A stretch of DNA of 64,000 bases from Streptacidiphilus jiangxiensis (GTDB taxonomy: Bacteria; Actinomycetota; Actinomycetes; Streptomycetales; Streptomycetaceae), in assembly GCF_900109465.1 (NCBI RefSeq), contig NZ_FOAZ01000003.1, positions 62,001-126,000 on the forward strand, given 5' to 3'. Position 1 is the first letter of the stretch, and each line of letters begins with the position of its first letter. Positions 9,119 through 17,060 of the stretch are shown here, in pieces. Made by a program: the position numbers and the translations under genes. A model generated the notes under the pieces. The model was not told the origin of the DNA, searched no databases, and worked only from the letters and a program-made list of their open reading frames with translations.

Positions 9119-9240
9119 CGCGGAGTTCACGCACCGCTCACACCGGGCCGGGGCAGGGGGTTAGGCTTCGCCCGTACGGGTGAGAGCCCGCACGGGTGAG
9201 GGAAAGTCAGCGGCGTCGGGGACACGGGGAGGTGCACGGG

Positions 9241-9405
9241 ATGGGGCAGGCCAGGAAGATCGCCACCTGGGCCGTCGTGATCTTCGTGCTGTACACGATC
9301 ATCACCTCGCCGGTGCGCGCGGCCGATCTGGTGCAGGTGGGCTTCACCGGGATCTCGCACGCGGCCAAGGCCTTCGGCACGTTCATGAGCAACCTGATCA
9401 AGTAA
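9241..9405 (+). CDS. Small conserved membrane protein
   Basis: Protein of 54 residues starting at the ATG at 9241, eight bases after GGGGAGG. It has one N-terminal hydrophobic segment (TWAVVIFVLYTIITSP) and a short amphipathic tail ending FGTFMSNLIK. The pattern matches a family of roughly 55-residue proteins that I recall from streptomycete genomes without assigned function. It is followed at once by the Dabb gene, 51 bases away, possibly in the same transcript. Confidence 0.75.
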   Translation: MGQARKIATWAVVIFVLYTIITSPVRAADLVQVGFTGISHAAKAFGTFMSNLIK

Positions 9406-9456
9406 TCCGCAGGTGAAGTACCCTCGGGGCACTCAAGCCCTCAAGGAGTGCCGCTC

Positions 9457-9750
9457 ATGATCCGCCACCTGGTCCTCTTCAAGCTGAACGCCGGCGTCAC
9501 CAAGGACGACCCGCGCATCCCGGCCGCCGTCGCCGCCTTCGAGAAGGTCGGTCAGACCGTGCCGGAGCTGCGCGAGTGGCAGATCGGCTGGAACATCACC
9601 GACCGCGACATCGCCCAGGACTTCGCCATCAACAGCCTGGTCGAGGACGGCGACGCGCTCCAGGCCTACCTGACCCACCCCGACCACGTGGCCGCCGCCG
9701 GCCTCTGGCGCGAGTTCGCCACCTGGGTGATCGCGGACTACGAGGTCTGA
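9457..9750 (+). CDS. Dabb (stress-responsive alpha/beta barrel) protein
   Basis: Protein of 97 residues. AAGGAG eight bases upstream selects the ATG at 9457 (MIRHLVLFKLN). It shows the Dabb pattern: an N-terminal HLVLFKL strand, a helix with AAVAAFEKVGQTVPELREWQIGWNI, the DFAINSLVEDGDALQAYLTHPDH segment and a final strand with VIADYEV. Dabb domains form ferredoxin-like dimeric barrels; members include stress-induced proteins and some cyclases. There is no evidence here for a specific reaction. Confidence 0.9.
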   Translation: MIRHLVLFKLNAGVTKDDPRIPAAVAAFEKVGQTVPELREWQIGWNITDRDIAQDFAINSLVEDGDALQAYLTHPDHVAAAGLWREFATWVIADYEV

Positions 9751-9891
9751 TCCGGAATCAATAATTCCACCAACACGCGTAAGGCCGGTGCTTGCCCGCC
9801 TCCCGCCCCACTTGTGATGCTATGACCAGTTTTGCCAGATATGGGACTTGCAAACACGGGTCCGCTGGACTTCACGAGGGGCGGCGTGGCG

Positions 9892-10809
9892 ATGCAGGCA
9901 CCGGAGGAAGTCCCAGGCGGAGTGGGCGAGCCCGTTCCGCCCGCGGAGACGGCGACCGAGGCGCCGACCGAGGCCCCGGCCGCCGGGGCACCGCCCACCG
10001 AGGCGGCCGAAGCACCTGCCGAGACGCTCTCCACCGCGATCGCGGAGTCGCGTGTGGACGTGCGGGCGCTCACCCGGGTGCTCTTCGAGCGGATGGCCGA
10101 ACTGCCGCCCGGCACCCCCGAGCACGAGCGCGTGCGCGCCGCGCTGATCGAGGTGAACCTCCCCCTCGTCCGGTACGCGGCCGCGCGCTTCCGCGGCCGT
10201 AACGAGCCGATGGAGGACGTGGTCCAGGTCGGCACCATCGGCCTGATCAACGCGATCGACCGGTTCGACATCGACCGCGGCGTCCAGTTCCCCACCTACG
10301 CGCTGCCGACGATCCTCGGCGAGATCAAGCGCTACTTCCGCGACAACGTCCGCACCATGCACGTGCCGCGCCGGCTGCAGGAGCTGTGGGTCCAGGTCAG
10401 CGGCGCGATGGAGGAGCTGACGGTCACCCACGGACGGCAGCCCAAGGTCCCCGAGATCGCGGCGTCACTGCGCATCCCCGAGGAGGACGTGCGCGCCTGC
10501 CTCGACGCCGGCCGCGCCTACAACGCCACCTCGCTGGAGGCCCAGCAGGAGCACGACGGCGGCCTCGCCCTGCTCGACCGGCTCGGCTACGAGGACTCGG
10601 CGCTCACCCATGTGGAGCATCGGGACATGGTTCGTCACCTGCTGGTCCAGCTGCCGGATCGGGAGCGACAGATTGTGATGCTCCGCTTCTTCGGCAACCT
10701 GACGCAGTCGCAGATCTCGACGGAGCTGGGCATGTCCCAGATGCACGTCTCGAGGCTGCTGGCACGGATCTTCGCGCGGTTGCGCAGCGGCAACCACTGG
10801 GAGAGCTGA
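9892..10809 (+). CDS. SigF/SigB-family sigma factor (copy 1)
   Basis: Group 3 sigma factor of about 305 residues. An Ala/Pro/Glu-rich N-terminal tail of about 45 residues precedes region 2 ([36 protein letters not shown]), region 3 ([30 protein letters not shown]) and region 4 ([35 protein letters not shown]). Members act in general stress or sporulation and are normally held by RsbW-type anti-sigma factors. Both the GTG at 9886 and the ATG at 9892 are possible; the ATG is ten bases from GAGGGG. It is a close paralogue of the next gene. Confidence 0.9.
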   Translation: MQAPEEVPGGVGEPVPPAETATEAPTEAPAAGAPPTEAAEAPAETLSTAIAESRVDVRALTRVLFERMAELPPGTPEHERVRAALIEVNLPLVRYAAARFRGRNEPMEDVVQVGTIGLINAIDRFDIDRGVQFPTYALPTILGEIKRYFRDNVRTMHVPRRLQELWVQVSGAMEELTVTHGRQPKVPEIAASLRIPEEDVRACLDAGRAYNATSLEAQQEHDGGLALLDRLGYEDSALTHVEHRDMVRHLLVQLPDRERQIVMLRFFGNLTQSQISTELGMSQMHVSRLLARIFARLRSGNHWES

Positions 10810-10956
10810 GGCTCTCGGCGGCGCACGCGTCGCGACTCGGCGCCGGTAGCTCTGCGTAGCGGACTGTCCGTCATATGCCGTAATAGTCCTACTGATCAAC
10901 TTGCGAATTAGCTCCTGACAGCACGTTACTGCCGCGTGACATCTGGCCCTCTCGTG

Positions 10957-10982
10957 GTTTGCCGGGGATGCTGTGCCGGTAT
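10957..10982 (+). promoter_or_regulatory. SigB/SigF-type promoter before sigma copy 2
   Basis: GTTT at 10957-10960, a 16-base spacer and CGGTAT at 10977-10982 match the streptomycete stress-sigma pattern (GTTT, 14-16 bases, GGGTAY) except for one base. It lies 66 bases upstream of the second SigF/B gene, so that gene is probably controlled by itself or by its paralogue. Confidence 0.5.
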
Positions 10983-11048
10983 CCCAGTGGAGGTACGGAG
11001 TCGTCGGCATGTCGACTCATCGATGGCTGAGTTGAAGGGGGTTGCAGC

Positions 11049-11912
11049 GTGTCCGAGGCTCTCGTCCACGAAGCTCACGGCGCTCACGACGCTCTCGTCC
11101 ACGGCGCCGTGGTCCTGCCCGCGCAGCGGGCGACCGCACCGGGGGAGGACGGGCTCGACACCCGTACCCTCTCCCGTTCGCTCTTCCTGCGGTTCGCGGA
11201 GCTCACACCCGAGCACCCCGATCACGCCTACGTGCGGAACACCTTGATCGAGCTCAACCTGCCGCTGGTGCGGTACGCGGCGGCGCGCTTCCGCAGCCGC
11301 AACGAGCCGATGGAGGACATCGTCCAGGTCGGCACGATCGGGCTGATCAAGGCGATCGACCGGTTCGACCACGACCGCGGCGTGGAGTTCCCCACCTTCG
11401 CGATGCCGACGATCATCGGCGAGATCAAGCGCTTCTTCCGCGACACCAGCTGGTCCGTGCGCGTCCCGCGCCGCCTGCAGGAGCTGCGCCTGGCCCTCAC
11501 CAAGGCGGGCGACGAGCTCAGCCAGCGGCTCGACCGCAGCCCGACCGTGGCCGAGCTCGCCGCCTGCCTCGGCGTGACCGAGGAGGAGGTGGTCGAGGGC
11601 CTCGCCGTGGGCAACGCCTACACCGCGTCCTCGCTCGACAGCACGCCCTCCGAGGAGGACGGCGACGGCCCGCTCGCCGAGCGTCTCGGCTACGAGGACG
11701 CGGCGATGGAGGGCGTGGAGTACCGCGAGGCCCTCAAGCCCCTGCTCGCCCGTCTCCCGGCACGCGAGCGCCGGATCATCATGCTGCGTTTCTTCGGCAA
11801 CATGACGCAGTCGCAGATCGGGGAGGAGATCGGCATCTCCCAGATGCACGTCTCCCGCCTCCTGACGCGCACCCTGGCCACACTCCGGGAGGGGCTGATC
11901 TCCGAGGGGTAG
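11049..11912 (+). CDS. SigF/SigB-family sigma factor (copy 2)
   Basis: Group 3 sigma factor of 287 residues with a GTG start after AAGGGGG. Its region 2 (ARFRSRNEPMEDIVQVGTIG), region 3 ([40 protein letters not shown]) and region 4 ([35 protein letters not shown]) are near-identical in pattern to copy 1, while the N-terminal tails differ. The two lie 239 bases apart on the same strand, so they look like a tandem duplication that has diverged. A SigB-like promoter precedes it. No anti-sigma gene is adjacent; candidate RsbW-type ATPases sit at about 48.6 and 61.1 kb. Confidence 0.9.
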   Translation: MSEALVHEAHGAHDALVHGAVVLPAQRATAPGEDGLDTRTLSRSLFLRFAELTPEHPDHAYVRNTLIELNLPLVRYAAARFRSRNEPMEDIVQVGTIGLIKAIDRFDHDRGVEFPTFAMPTIIGEIKRFFRDTSWSVRVPRRLQELRLALTKAGDELSQRLDRSPTVAELAACLGVTEEEVVEGLAVGNAYTASSLDSTPSEEDGDGPLAERLGYEDAAMEGVEYREALKPLLARLPARERRIIMLRFFGNMTQSQIGEEIGISQMHVSRLLTRTLATLREGLISEG

Positions 11913-11948
11913 GCCGGGGCAGGCCCGGCAGCTGCCCCTGCCGGGCTC

Positions 11949-11993
11949 TTGCGCGCGTTACTCAGCCGACGTACTTTTTACTCATGCGAGTAA
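11949..11993 (+). promoter_or_regulatory. TetR promoter and operator overlapping the start codon
   Basis: TTGCGC (11949-11954), a 17-base spacer and TACTTT (11972-11977) place a transcript start at or next to the ATG at 11984, and no ribosome binding site precedes that ATG. TTACTC and GAGTAA form an inverted repeat (11978-11993) across the start codon, and a further TTACTCA sits exactly 20 bases upstream (11958). This suggests a leaderless, autoregulated gene. Confidence 0.5.
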
Positions 11994-12601
11994 ACGACGC
12001 CGGCGCGCGCTCCGTCGCCGCCTCCGCGCGGCGGGCGCAGATCATCGCGGCAACCATCGAGACCATCGGCGAGCTCGGCTACGGCCAGGCCTCCTTCGCC
12101 CGGATCGCGGAACGCGCCGGGCTCAGCAGCACCCGGCTCATCTCCTACCACTTCGCCGGCAAGGACGAGCTGATCCAGGCCGTGATCGCCGAGCTGTACG
12201 GCGAGATGGCCGCCTTCATGGGCGCGCGGATGCGGGACGTCACGGATCCCCCGGGCGCCCTGGCCGCGTACATCCGCGCGGTCGTCGCGTTCGTCGCCAC
12301 CCACCGGACCCAGATGGACGCCCTGATGTCCGTCTTCCTGAGCGCGGGCGCCGCCGAGGCCCCCGCGGACGGCGGCTACGCGGGCGACACGGCGGCCTTC
12401 GCGCCCCTGCTGGAGATCCTCGACTCGGGGCAGCGCAGCGGCCACTTCCGCGCCTTCGACAGCTTCGTGATGGCGGCCACGGTGCAGCGCTCGCTCGACG
12501 GACTGCCCTTCCTGCTGCGCACCGCCCCGGAGCTGGACCTCGACGCCTACGCCGAGGAGCTGGTCACCCTCTTCACCCTCGCGACCACCGCGGGGGGATG
12601 A
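11984..12601 (+). CDS. TetR-family repressor
   Basis: Regulator of 205 residues. The N-terminal helix-turn-helix is IIAATIETIGELGYGQASFA followed by RIAERAGLSSTRLISYHFAGKDELI, the standard TetR pattern. The C-terminal part is a ligand-binding helical domain. The ATG at 11984 has no ribosome binding site and lies inside a palindrome, consistent with a leaderless, self-repressed transcript. The stop codon is one base before the start of the VC0807-like membrane protein, so the pair forms an operon in which the repressor probably controls the membrane protein. The ligand is unknown. Confidence 0.88.
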   Translation: MRVNDAGARSVAASARRAQIIAATIETIGELGYGQASFARIAERAGLSSTRLISYHFAGKDELIQAVIAELYGEMAAFMGARMRDVTDPPGALAAYIRAVVAFVATHRTQMDALMSVFLSAGAAEAPADGGYAGDTAAFAPLLEILDSGQRSGHFRAFDSFVMAATVQRSLDGLPFLLRTAPELDLDAYAEELVTLFTLATTAGG

Positions 12602-12602
12602 G

Positions 12603-13283
12603 ATGGCCTCGATGAAGGTGCGTCAGGGCCTGCGCCTCGTCCTCGACCTGGCCGTCCCCACAGCCATGTTCTACGTGCTCCGCGCGGCCGGGCTCGGGCT
12701 CTACCTGACGCTGGTCCTCTCCGCGGTGCTGCCGGCGGGCGTCGCCGTCCTGCAGTGGTTCCGCTCGCGCGAGCGGGACGGGCTGGCGCTCTACATGCTC
12801 TCGATGCTGGTGGCCAGCGCGCTCGTCTCGCTGGTCAGCGGCAGCCCGAGGTTCCTGCTGGCCCGCGAGGGCTGGCTGACCGGGATCACCGGTCTGTGGT
12901 TCATCGCCTCGCTCCGGGCCTCCCGGCCGCTGGCCTTCCTCTACACCCGCCCGATGCTGGAGGGCCACCGCCGTCTCGCCGACATCCCCGGCGACTGGGA
13001 CGAGCTGTGGGAGCGGCTGCCGCGCTTCCGCCGGATCTGGAAGGTCGGCAGCGTGCTGTGGGGCGTCGCCCTGCTCGCCGACTCCGTGGTGCGAGTGATC
13101 ATGGCCTACACCCTGCCCATGGACTCCGTCCCGGCCCTGGGCACCCTGCTCTACGTGGCGACCTCGGTGGTCCTGATCGTGATCACCAACGTCTACTACG
13201 TCGCCAGCGGGCTGTACGACCGGCGTTCCCGCCTGTACGACCCGCTGCGCGAGCAGGGTCTGCTGCCGGCCGTCCAGCCGTAG
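12603..13283 (+). CDS. VC0807-like integral membrane protein
   Basis: Protein of 226 residues with about five to six membrane segments (for example AMFYVLRAAGLGLYLTLVLS, LALYMLSMLVASALVSLVS, VGSVLWGVALLADSVVRVIM and TLLYVATSVVLIVITNVYYV). The conserved loop SGSPRFLLAREGWLTGITGL matches the VC0807 family, which I know as uncharacterised membrane proteins. It starts one base after the TetR stop codon and is therefore translationally coupled to it. A transport or drug-tolerance role is plausible from the TetR context but is not shown by the sequence. Confidence 0.8.
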   Translation: MASMKVRQGLRLVLDLAVPTAMFYVLRAAGLGLYLTLVLSAVLPAGVAVLQWFRSRERDGLALYMLSMLVASALVSLVSGSPRFLLAREGWLTGITGLWFIASLRASRPLAFLYTRPMLEGHRRLADIPGDWDELWERLPRFRRIWKVGSVLWGVALLADSVVRVIMAYTLPMDSVPALGTLLYVATSVVLIVITNVYYVASGLYDRRSRLYDPLREQGLLPAVQP

Positions 13284-13299
13284 CCCCCGCCCCGAGGCC

Positions 13300-14118
13300 C
13301 TAGTCGAGGAGGTTCTTGCGCAGGGCCTCGAGGTCCGTGTCGGTCAGGCCCAGGCCGTCGGAGAGGAACGCGTCGAAGCTCGGCCAGCCCGCCGCGACGG
13401 CCGCGAACGCGGAGTCGAGGTAGGCGCGGTCCGCCCGCATCACCGGGAGCATCAGCTCGGGCTCGCGCATGACCCCCTGGGTGCCGAGGTGGTCGAGGAT
13501 CCGGGCGATCAGGCCTTCCGTGCGCTCGTTGGTGAGCAGGTAGTCCTCGTAGACCGTCGCGCGGTCCACCCCGAGGGCGGTCAGCACGATCGCCGCCGTC
13601 CAGCCCGTGCGGTCCTTGCCTGCCGTGCAGTGGAAGAAGAGCGGCAGCCGCTCGGGGCGCGTCAGCGCCTTGACCGTGGCCGCGAAGCGCGCGCGGATCT
13701 CGGGGTCGGTGACGAACCAGTCGTACATCGAGACCATCATCCGCTCCGCGCCGCCGTCGCCGAGCAGCGCCCGCTGCGCGTCGCCGTCCTGCGCGGCCAG
13801 GGTGTCCCGGAGCGCGACGTAGATGTCGTGGTCGGTCGCGTAGACGGGCTGCGCCTCCAGCTCCGCGCCGGCGGGCAGCAGGTCCGTGCCGTTCTCGGCG
13901 ACCTCGTTCAGACCGCGCAGGTCGATCACGTGGCGCAGCCCGAGCTCGGCCAGGATCGCGAGGTCCTCGGCCGTGGCGCGGTGCAGCGCGTCACCGCGCA
14001 GGGCGACGCCGGAGCGGACCGTGCGCCCCTCCGTCGTGCGGTATCCGCCCAGGTCACGAGCGTTCACGGCACACTGGAGGCCGAGACTGCGCCCCGGGGC
14101 GCGGTCCTGCTGGGTCAC
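13300..14118 (-). CDS. Tyrosine-protein phosphatase (LipA/MptpB-like)
   Basis: Protein of 272 residues with a GTG start. It begins with the NARDLGGYRTTEGRTVRSGV motif, an N-terminal signature of the bacterial dual-specificity phosphatases of the MptpB type, and carries the P-loop FFHCTAGKDRTGWTAA with the catalytic Cys and Arg in CX5R form. The general-acid side is less clear. Such enzymes remove phosphate from tyrosine, and sometimes from serine/threonine or phosphoinositides. No secretion signal is visible, so it is likely cytosolic. It is convergent with the TetR operon and divergent from a lipoprotein gene. Confidence 0.9.
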   Translation of the reverse strand: MTQQDRAPGRSLGLQCAVNARDLGGYRTTEGRTVRSGVALRGDALHRATAEDLAILAELGLRHVIDLRGLNEVAENGTDLLPAGAELEAQPVYATDHDIYVALRDTLAAQDGDAQRALLGDGGAERMMVSMYDWFVTDPEIRARFAATVKALTRPERLPLFFHCTAGKDRTGWTAAIVLTALGVDRATVYEDYLLTNERTEGLIARILDHLGTQGVMREPELMLPVMRADRAYLDSAFAAVAAGWPSFDAFLSDGLGLTDTDLEALRKNLLD

Positions 14119-14162
14119 GTCGACTCCTCGGTTCGCAGACTCGTTTCATCGTGCAATTGTTC

Positions 14163-14219
14163 GCCAGTTTAGGCGTCACCGGGAAGCTTCCTCATCTGAT
14201 GACCCGTCAGTAAACTGGC
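14163..14219. promoter_or_regulatory. Inverted repeat and operator-like site in a divergent promoter region
   Basis: GCCAGTTTA (14163-14171) and TAAACTGGC (14211-14219) are perfect 9-bp arms between the phosphatase and lipoprotein genes. Inside lies ATCTGATGACCCGTCAGTA (14194-14212), with the same spacing as the palindrome in front of the MaoC-OB gene at 39873-39891. Both genes could be controlled from here. Confidence 0.4.
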
Positions 14220-14267
14220 ACCTCCGACAGCGCTGTGGCGATCGGGCGACGGGGAGGACGAGCGTCG

Positions 14268-15065
14268 ATGGGACGTTCCACGACGGGGCTGGTGATCGGC
14301 GGGCTGCTCGCCTCGACGGTGCTGGTCCTGGCCGGATGCGGCAGCGACCGTGGCGGCTCCGTCGCCCTGGGCGACCCGGCGCCCGCCCCCGCACTGACGA
14401 CGCCCTCCCACAGCGGTGTGGTGTTCGTCCCGCTGGACTCCCCCACACCCGGCGGCGGCGCGGGCACCCCAGGGACGCCCGGCACGACACCCACACCCCC
14501 CACGGGCTCGACGGGGAGCACGGGAACGAGCGGGGGCGCGGGCGGAGGCTCCTCCGGCGGCGCTCCCGCCACCGGGCAGCCGGGAACGCCCGGCAACGGC
14601 TCAGGCGGTGGCACGGGCGGTGGCCCGGGCAGCGGCGGCTCAGGCAGCGGCGGCTCAGGCAGCGGCTCGGGCTCCGGTGGTGGCTCAGGCGGGTCCGCCG
14701 GAGGCACCGGCGGCACGCCGACGGGCGCCCCGACCGGCACGCCCACGTCGAGCGCGCCCCAGACGCCCGCAAGCCTCAAGGTCGCCGCCCTGCACACGGC
14801 CGACACCGGCCAGCGCTGGTGCCAGCGGGTCACCCTCACGCTGATCAACAGCGGCGACCGGGCCGCCACCGCCGGCACGGTGACCTTCGCGACGCACGTC
14901 ATCGGCGCGCTCGGCGTCGACTGGTGGACGTACCAGACCAGCCAGCCGCTGGCCGCGCCCGTCGCGGGTCACGCGAGCGCGGACGAGAGCTGGACGGTCT
15001 GCCTGGACTCCTGGCGCGTGCCGGCCGGCATGCACCTGGAGACGCGGTCGGCGACCCTCGGCTGA
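14268..15065 (+). CDS. Lipoprotein with Gly/Ser-rich linker
   Basis: Protein of 265 residues starting at the ATG at 14268, which GGGGAGGA precedes. The signal peptide ends in a lipobox (VLVLAGC), so it should be lipid-anchored on the outer face of the membrane. A Pro/Thr then Gly/Ser-rich linker of about 110 residues, with many GSGG repeats, leads to a compact C-terminal domain of about 100 residues beginning SLKVAALHTADTGQRWCQ and containing two Cys (RWCQ, TVCLDSW) that may form a disulfide. I do not recognise the domain; a cell-surface or wall-binding role is a guess. Confidence 0.8.
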   Translation: MGRSTTGLVIGGLLASTVLVLAGCGSDRGGSVALGDPAPAPALTTPSHSGVVFVPLDSPTPGGGAGTPGTPGTTPTPPTGSTGSTGTSGGAGGGSSGGAPATGQPGTPGNGSGGGTGGGPGSGGSGSGGSGSGSGSGGGSGGSAGGTGGTPTGAPTGTPTSSAPQTPASLKVAALHTADTGQRWCQRVTLTLINSGDRAATAGTVTFATHVIGALGVDWWTYQTSQPLAAPVAGHASADESWTVCLDSWRVPAGMHLETRSATLG

Positions 15066-15093
15066 CCGGGGCCGCCGCGCAGAAGGGAAAGGC

Positions 15094-15294
15094 TTACTTG
15101 AAGGCGAGGTAGCAGACGCCGAGGACGACCACCAGGCCGATGATCACCGCGGTGGCGATCGCACCGGTGCGGCGCGTCTCGCTCGGCGCGGTCGCCGGCT
15201 GGGCGACGGGCTCGTCGACGAAGGCGCGGAACATCTGCGTGCTCGCGGAGCTGTCCTCGTTCGCGGGCTGCTGGTAGTTCTGGTAGTTCGACAT
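15094..15294 (-). CDS. Small C-tail membrane protein
   Basis: Protein of 66 residues: a hydrophilic Gln/Asn-rich N-terminus (MSNYQNYQQP), a basic hinge (SETRRTG) and a single C-terminal membrane segment (AIATAVIIGLVVVLGVCYLAF) ending in Lys. This is the topology of a tail-anchored protein. No family is recognised. It lies convergent to the lipoprotein gene and divergent from the aldo/keto reductase. Confidence 0.7.
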   Translation of the reverse strand: MSNYQNYQQPANEDSSASTQMFRAFVDEPVAQPATAPSETRRTGAIATAVIIGLVVVLGVCYLAFK

Positions 15295-15435
15295 GTGCCC
15301 TGACTCTAGCCAATCCGGAACGGAAGCTGGACCCCCGAATGTCGCAGCTCTGTGACAGAAAGCCGGGATTTCGGGTGGAGAAGTCGTGTGACGTGGCAGG
15401 GAACACGTGCCGCCCGGCCTGTCGTTGATCCCGGC

Positions 15436-16404
15436 ATGACCTCCTCCGCACGTGTGCAGCTCGGCAGCTCCGACCTCTCCGTCTTCCCGCTCAACCTCGG
15501 CGGCAACGTCTTCGGCTGGTCCGCCGACCAGGACCAGTCCTTCGCCGTCCTCGACGCCTACGCCGCCGCCGGCGGCAACTTCGTCGACACCGCCGACGTC
15601 TACTCGGCCTGGGCGCCCGGCAACTCCGGCGGCGAGTCCGAGACGATCATCGGCGCCTGGGCGGCCGCCCGCGACAACCGTGACGGCCTCGTCATCGCCA
15701 CCAAGATCGGCGCGCACCCCGAGTTCAAGGGCCTGAAGGCGGAGAACATCGCCACGGCCGCCGAGGCCTCCCTCAAGCGCCTCGGCACCGATCGGATCGA
15801 CCTGCTCTACACCCACTTCGACGACGAGTCGACGCCGGTCGAGGAGATCATGACCGCGCTGGACGAGCTGGTCCGGGCCGGCAAGGTCCGCCAGATCGCG
15901 GCGTCCAACATCTCCCCGGCGCGCCTGCGCGCCTCGATGCAGTTCGCCCGCCGCGAGGGCCTGGCCGAGTACGTGGCGCTGCAGCCGCACTACAACCTGG
16001 GCTTCCGGGCCGCCTACGAGAGCGAACTGGCCGGAGTCGCTGCCGAGTTCGGCATCTCCTGCGTGCCCTACTACGCGCTGGCCGGGGGCTTCCTGACCGG
16101 CAAGTACCGCGCCGGGGGTCCGGCCGTGGACAGCGTGCGTGCGAGCGCCGCCGAGAAGCTCGCCGCGAGCGAGCTCGGGCAGCGGGTCCTCGCCGCCCTG
16201 GACGCCGTCGCCGAGGCCCACGACGTGGCCGTCGCGACGGTCGCGCTGGCGTGGCTCGCCGCGCAGCCGACGGTGGCCGCACCGATCGCCTCCGCCCGCA
16301 CCGTGGAGCAGCTGGCCGACCTGGTCGCCTTCCCCGAGCTCGTGCTCACCCAGGCCGAGCTGGACGCGCTGACGGCGGCCTCGACCGCCGAGGCCTCCGC
16401 CTGA
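15436..16404 (+). CDS. Aldo/keto reductase
   Basis: NADPH-dependent oxidoreductase of 322 residues with a TIM-barrel fold. Signatures are GGNVFGWSADQDQSFAVLDA, GGNFVDTADVYSAW with catalytic Asp and Tyr, VIATKIGAHPE with catalytic Lys, DRIDLLYTHFDD with His, and the C-terminal NADP-binding segment VAAPIASARTVEQLADL. It belongs to the YajO/Tas-like subgroup; the substrate is not predictable. A short in-frame upstream extension is less likely than the ATG at 15436. Its stop codon overlaps the start of the uridine-kinase-like gene by one base (TGATG), so the two are coupled. Confidence 0.92.
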   Translation: MTSSARVQLGSSDLSVFPLNLGGNVFGWSADQDQSFAVLDAYAAAGGNFVDTADVYSAWAPGNSGGESETIIGAWAAARDNRDGLVIATKIGAHPEFKGLKAENIATAAEASLKRLGTDRIDLLYTHFDDESTPVEEIMTALDELVRAGKVRQIAASNISPARLRASMQFARREGLAEYVALQPHYNLGFRAAYESELAGVAAEFGISCVPYYALAGGFLTGKYRAGGPAVDSVRASAAEKLAASELGQRVLAALDAVAEAHDVAVATVALAWLAAQPTVAAPIASARTVEQLADLVAFPELVLTQAELDALTAASTAEASA

Positions 16405-17057
16405 TGCCGGTCCAGGTCCGGCCGCTCACCCCGGAGCTGCTCGCACAGGAGCTGGCCGAGCGGATCGCCCGGCTTGCCGAGGAGGCCGAGGAGAACGGCC
16501 GGACCTGGACCAGGGTCGCCGTGGACGGCGCGGACGCCGCCCGCCCCGGCGTCCTCGCCGACGCGCTCGTCGAACCGCTGCGCCTGCGCGGGCGGCCCGT
16601 GCAGCGGGTCCGCGCCCGCGACTACCTGCGCCCGGCCTCGCTGCGGTTCGAGTACGGGCACCAGGACGCGGACGCCTACCTGGACCAGTGGCTGGACGCG
16701 GGCGCGCTCTTCCGCGAGGTCTTCGACCCGCTGGAGCCGGGCGGCTCGGGGCTGGTCCTGCCCACCCTGTGGGACCCGGCCACCGACCGCGCGACGCGCG
16801 CGGAACGCGTCCCGCTGCCGCCGGGCGGCGTCCTCGTCCTCGACGGCCCACTGCTGCTGGGCCGCTGGTTCCCGCTGGACCTCACCGTCCACCTGCGGCT
16901 GAGCCCGGCCGCGCTGGAGCGCCGCACGCCGGAGCCGGAGCGGTGGACCCTGCCGGCCTTCACCCGCTACGAGGCGGAGGTCCGCCCCGAGGAGCAGTCG
17001 GACATGACAGTGCGGGCCGACGATCCTCGTCGGCCCGCACTGGTCGTCAACGTCTGA
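16404..17057 (+). CDS. Uridine kinase-like protein without P-loop
   Basis: Protein of 217 residues resembling the nucleoside-kinase-like family of actinomycetes: a leading strand VAVDGADAARPG where a Walker A motif should be, then ALVEPLRLRGRPV, RARDYLRPASLRFEYGHQD, and the segment PPGGVLVLDGPLLLGRWFPL where a Walker B-like strand sits. The Gly-x4-Gly-Lys-Ser/Thr signature is absent (no Lys after the loop), so ordinary ATP binding and kinase activity are doubtful. It overlaps the aldo/keto reductase stop by one base. Confidence 0.75.
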   Translation: MPVQVRPLTPELLAQELAERIARLAEEAEENGRTWTRVAVDGADAARPGVLADALVEPLRLRGRPVQRVRARDYLRPASLRFEYGHQDADAYLDQWLDAGALFREVFDPLEPGGSGLVLPTLWDPATDRATRAERVPLPPGGVLVLDGPLLLGRWFPLDLTVHLRLSPAALERRTPEPERWTLPAFTRYEAEVRPEEQSDMTVRADDPRRPALVVNV

Positions 17058-17060
17058 CGG

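Noticed and set aside
15306-15506. 66-residue minus frame upstream of the aldo/keto reductase as a leader peptide gene
   Set aside because: No ribosome binding site and no conserved leader motif; it overlaps the reductase start.
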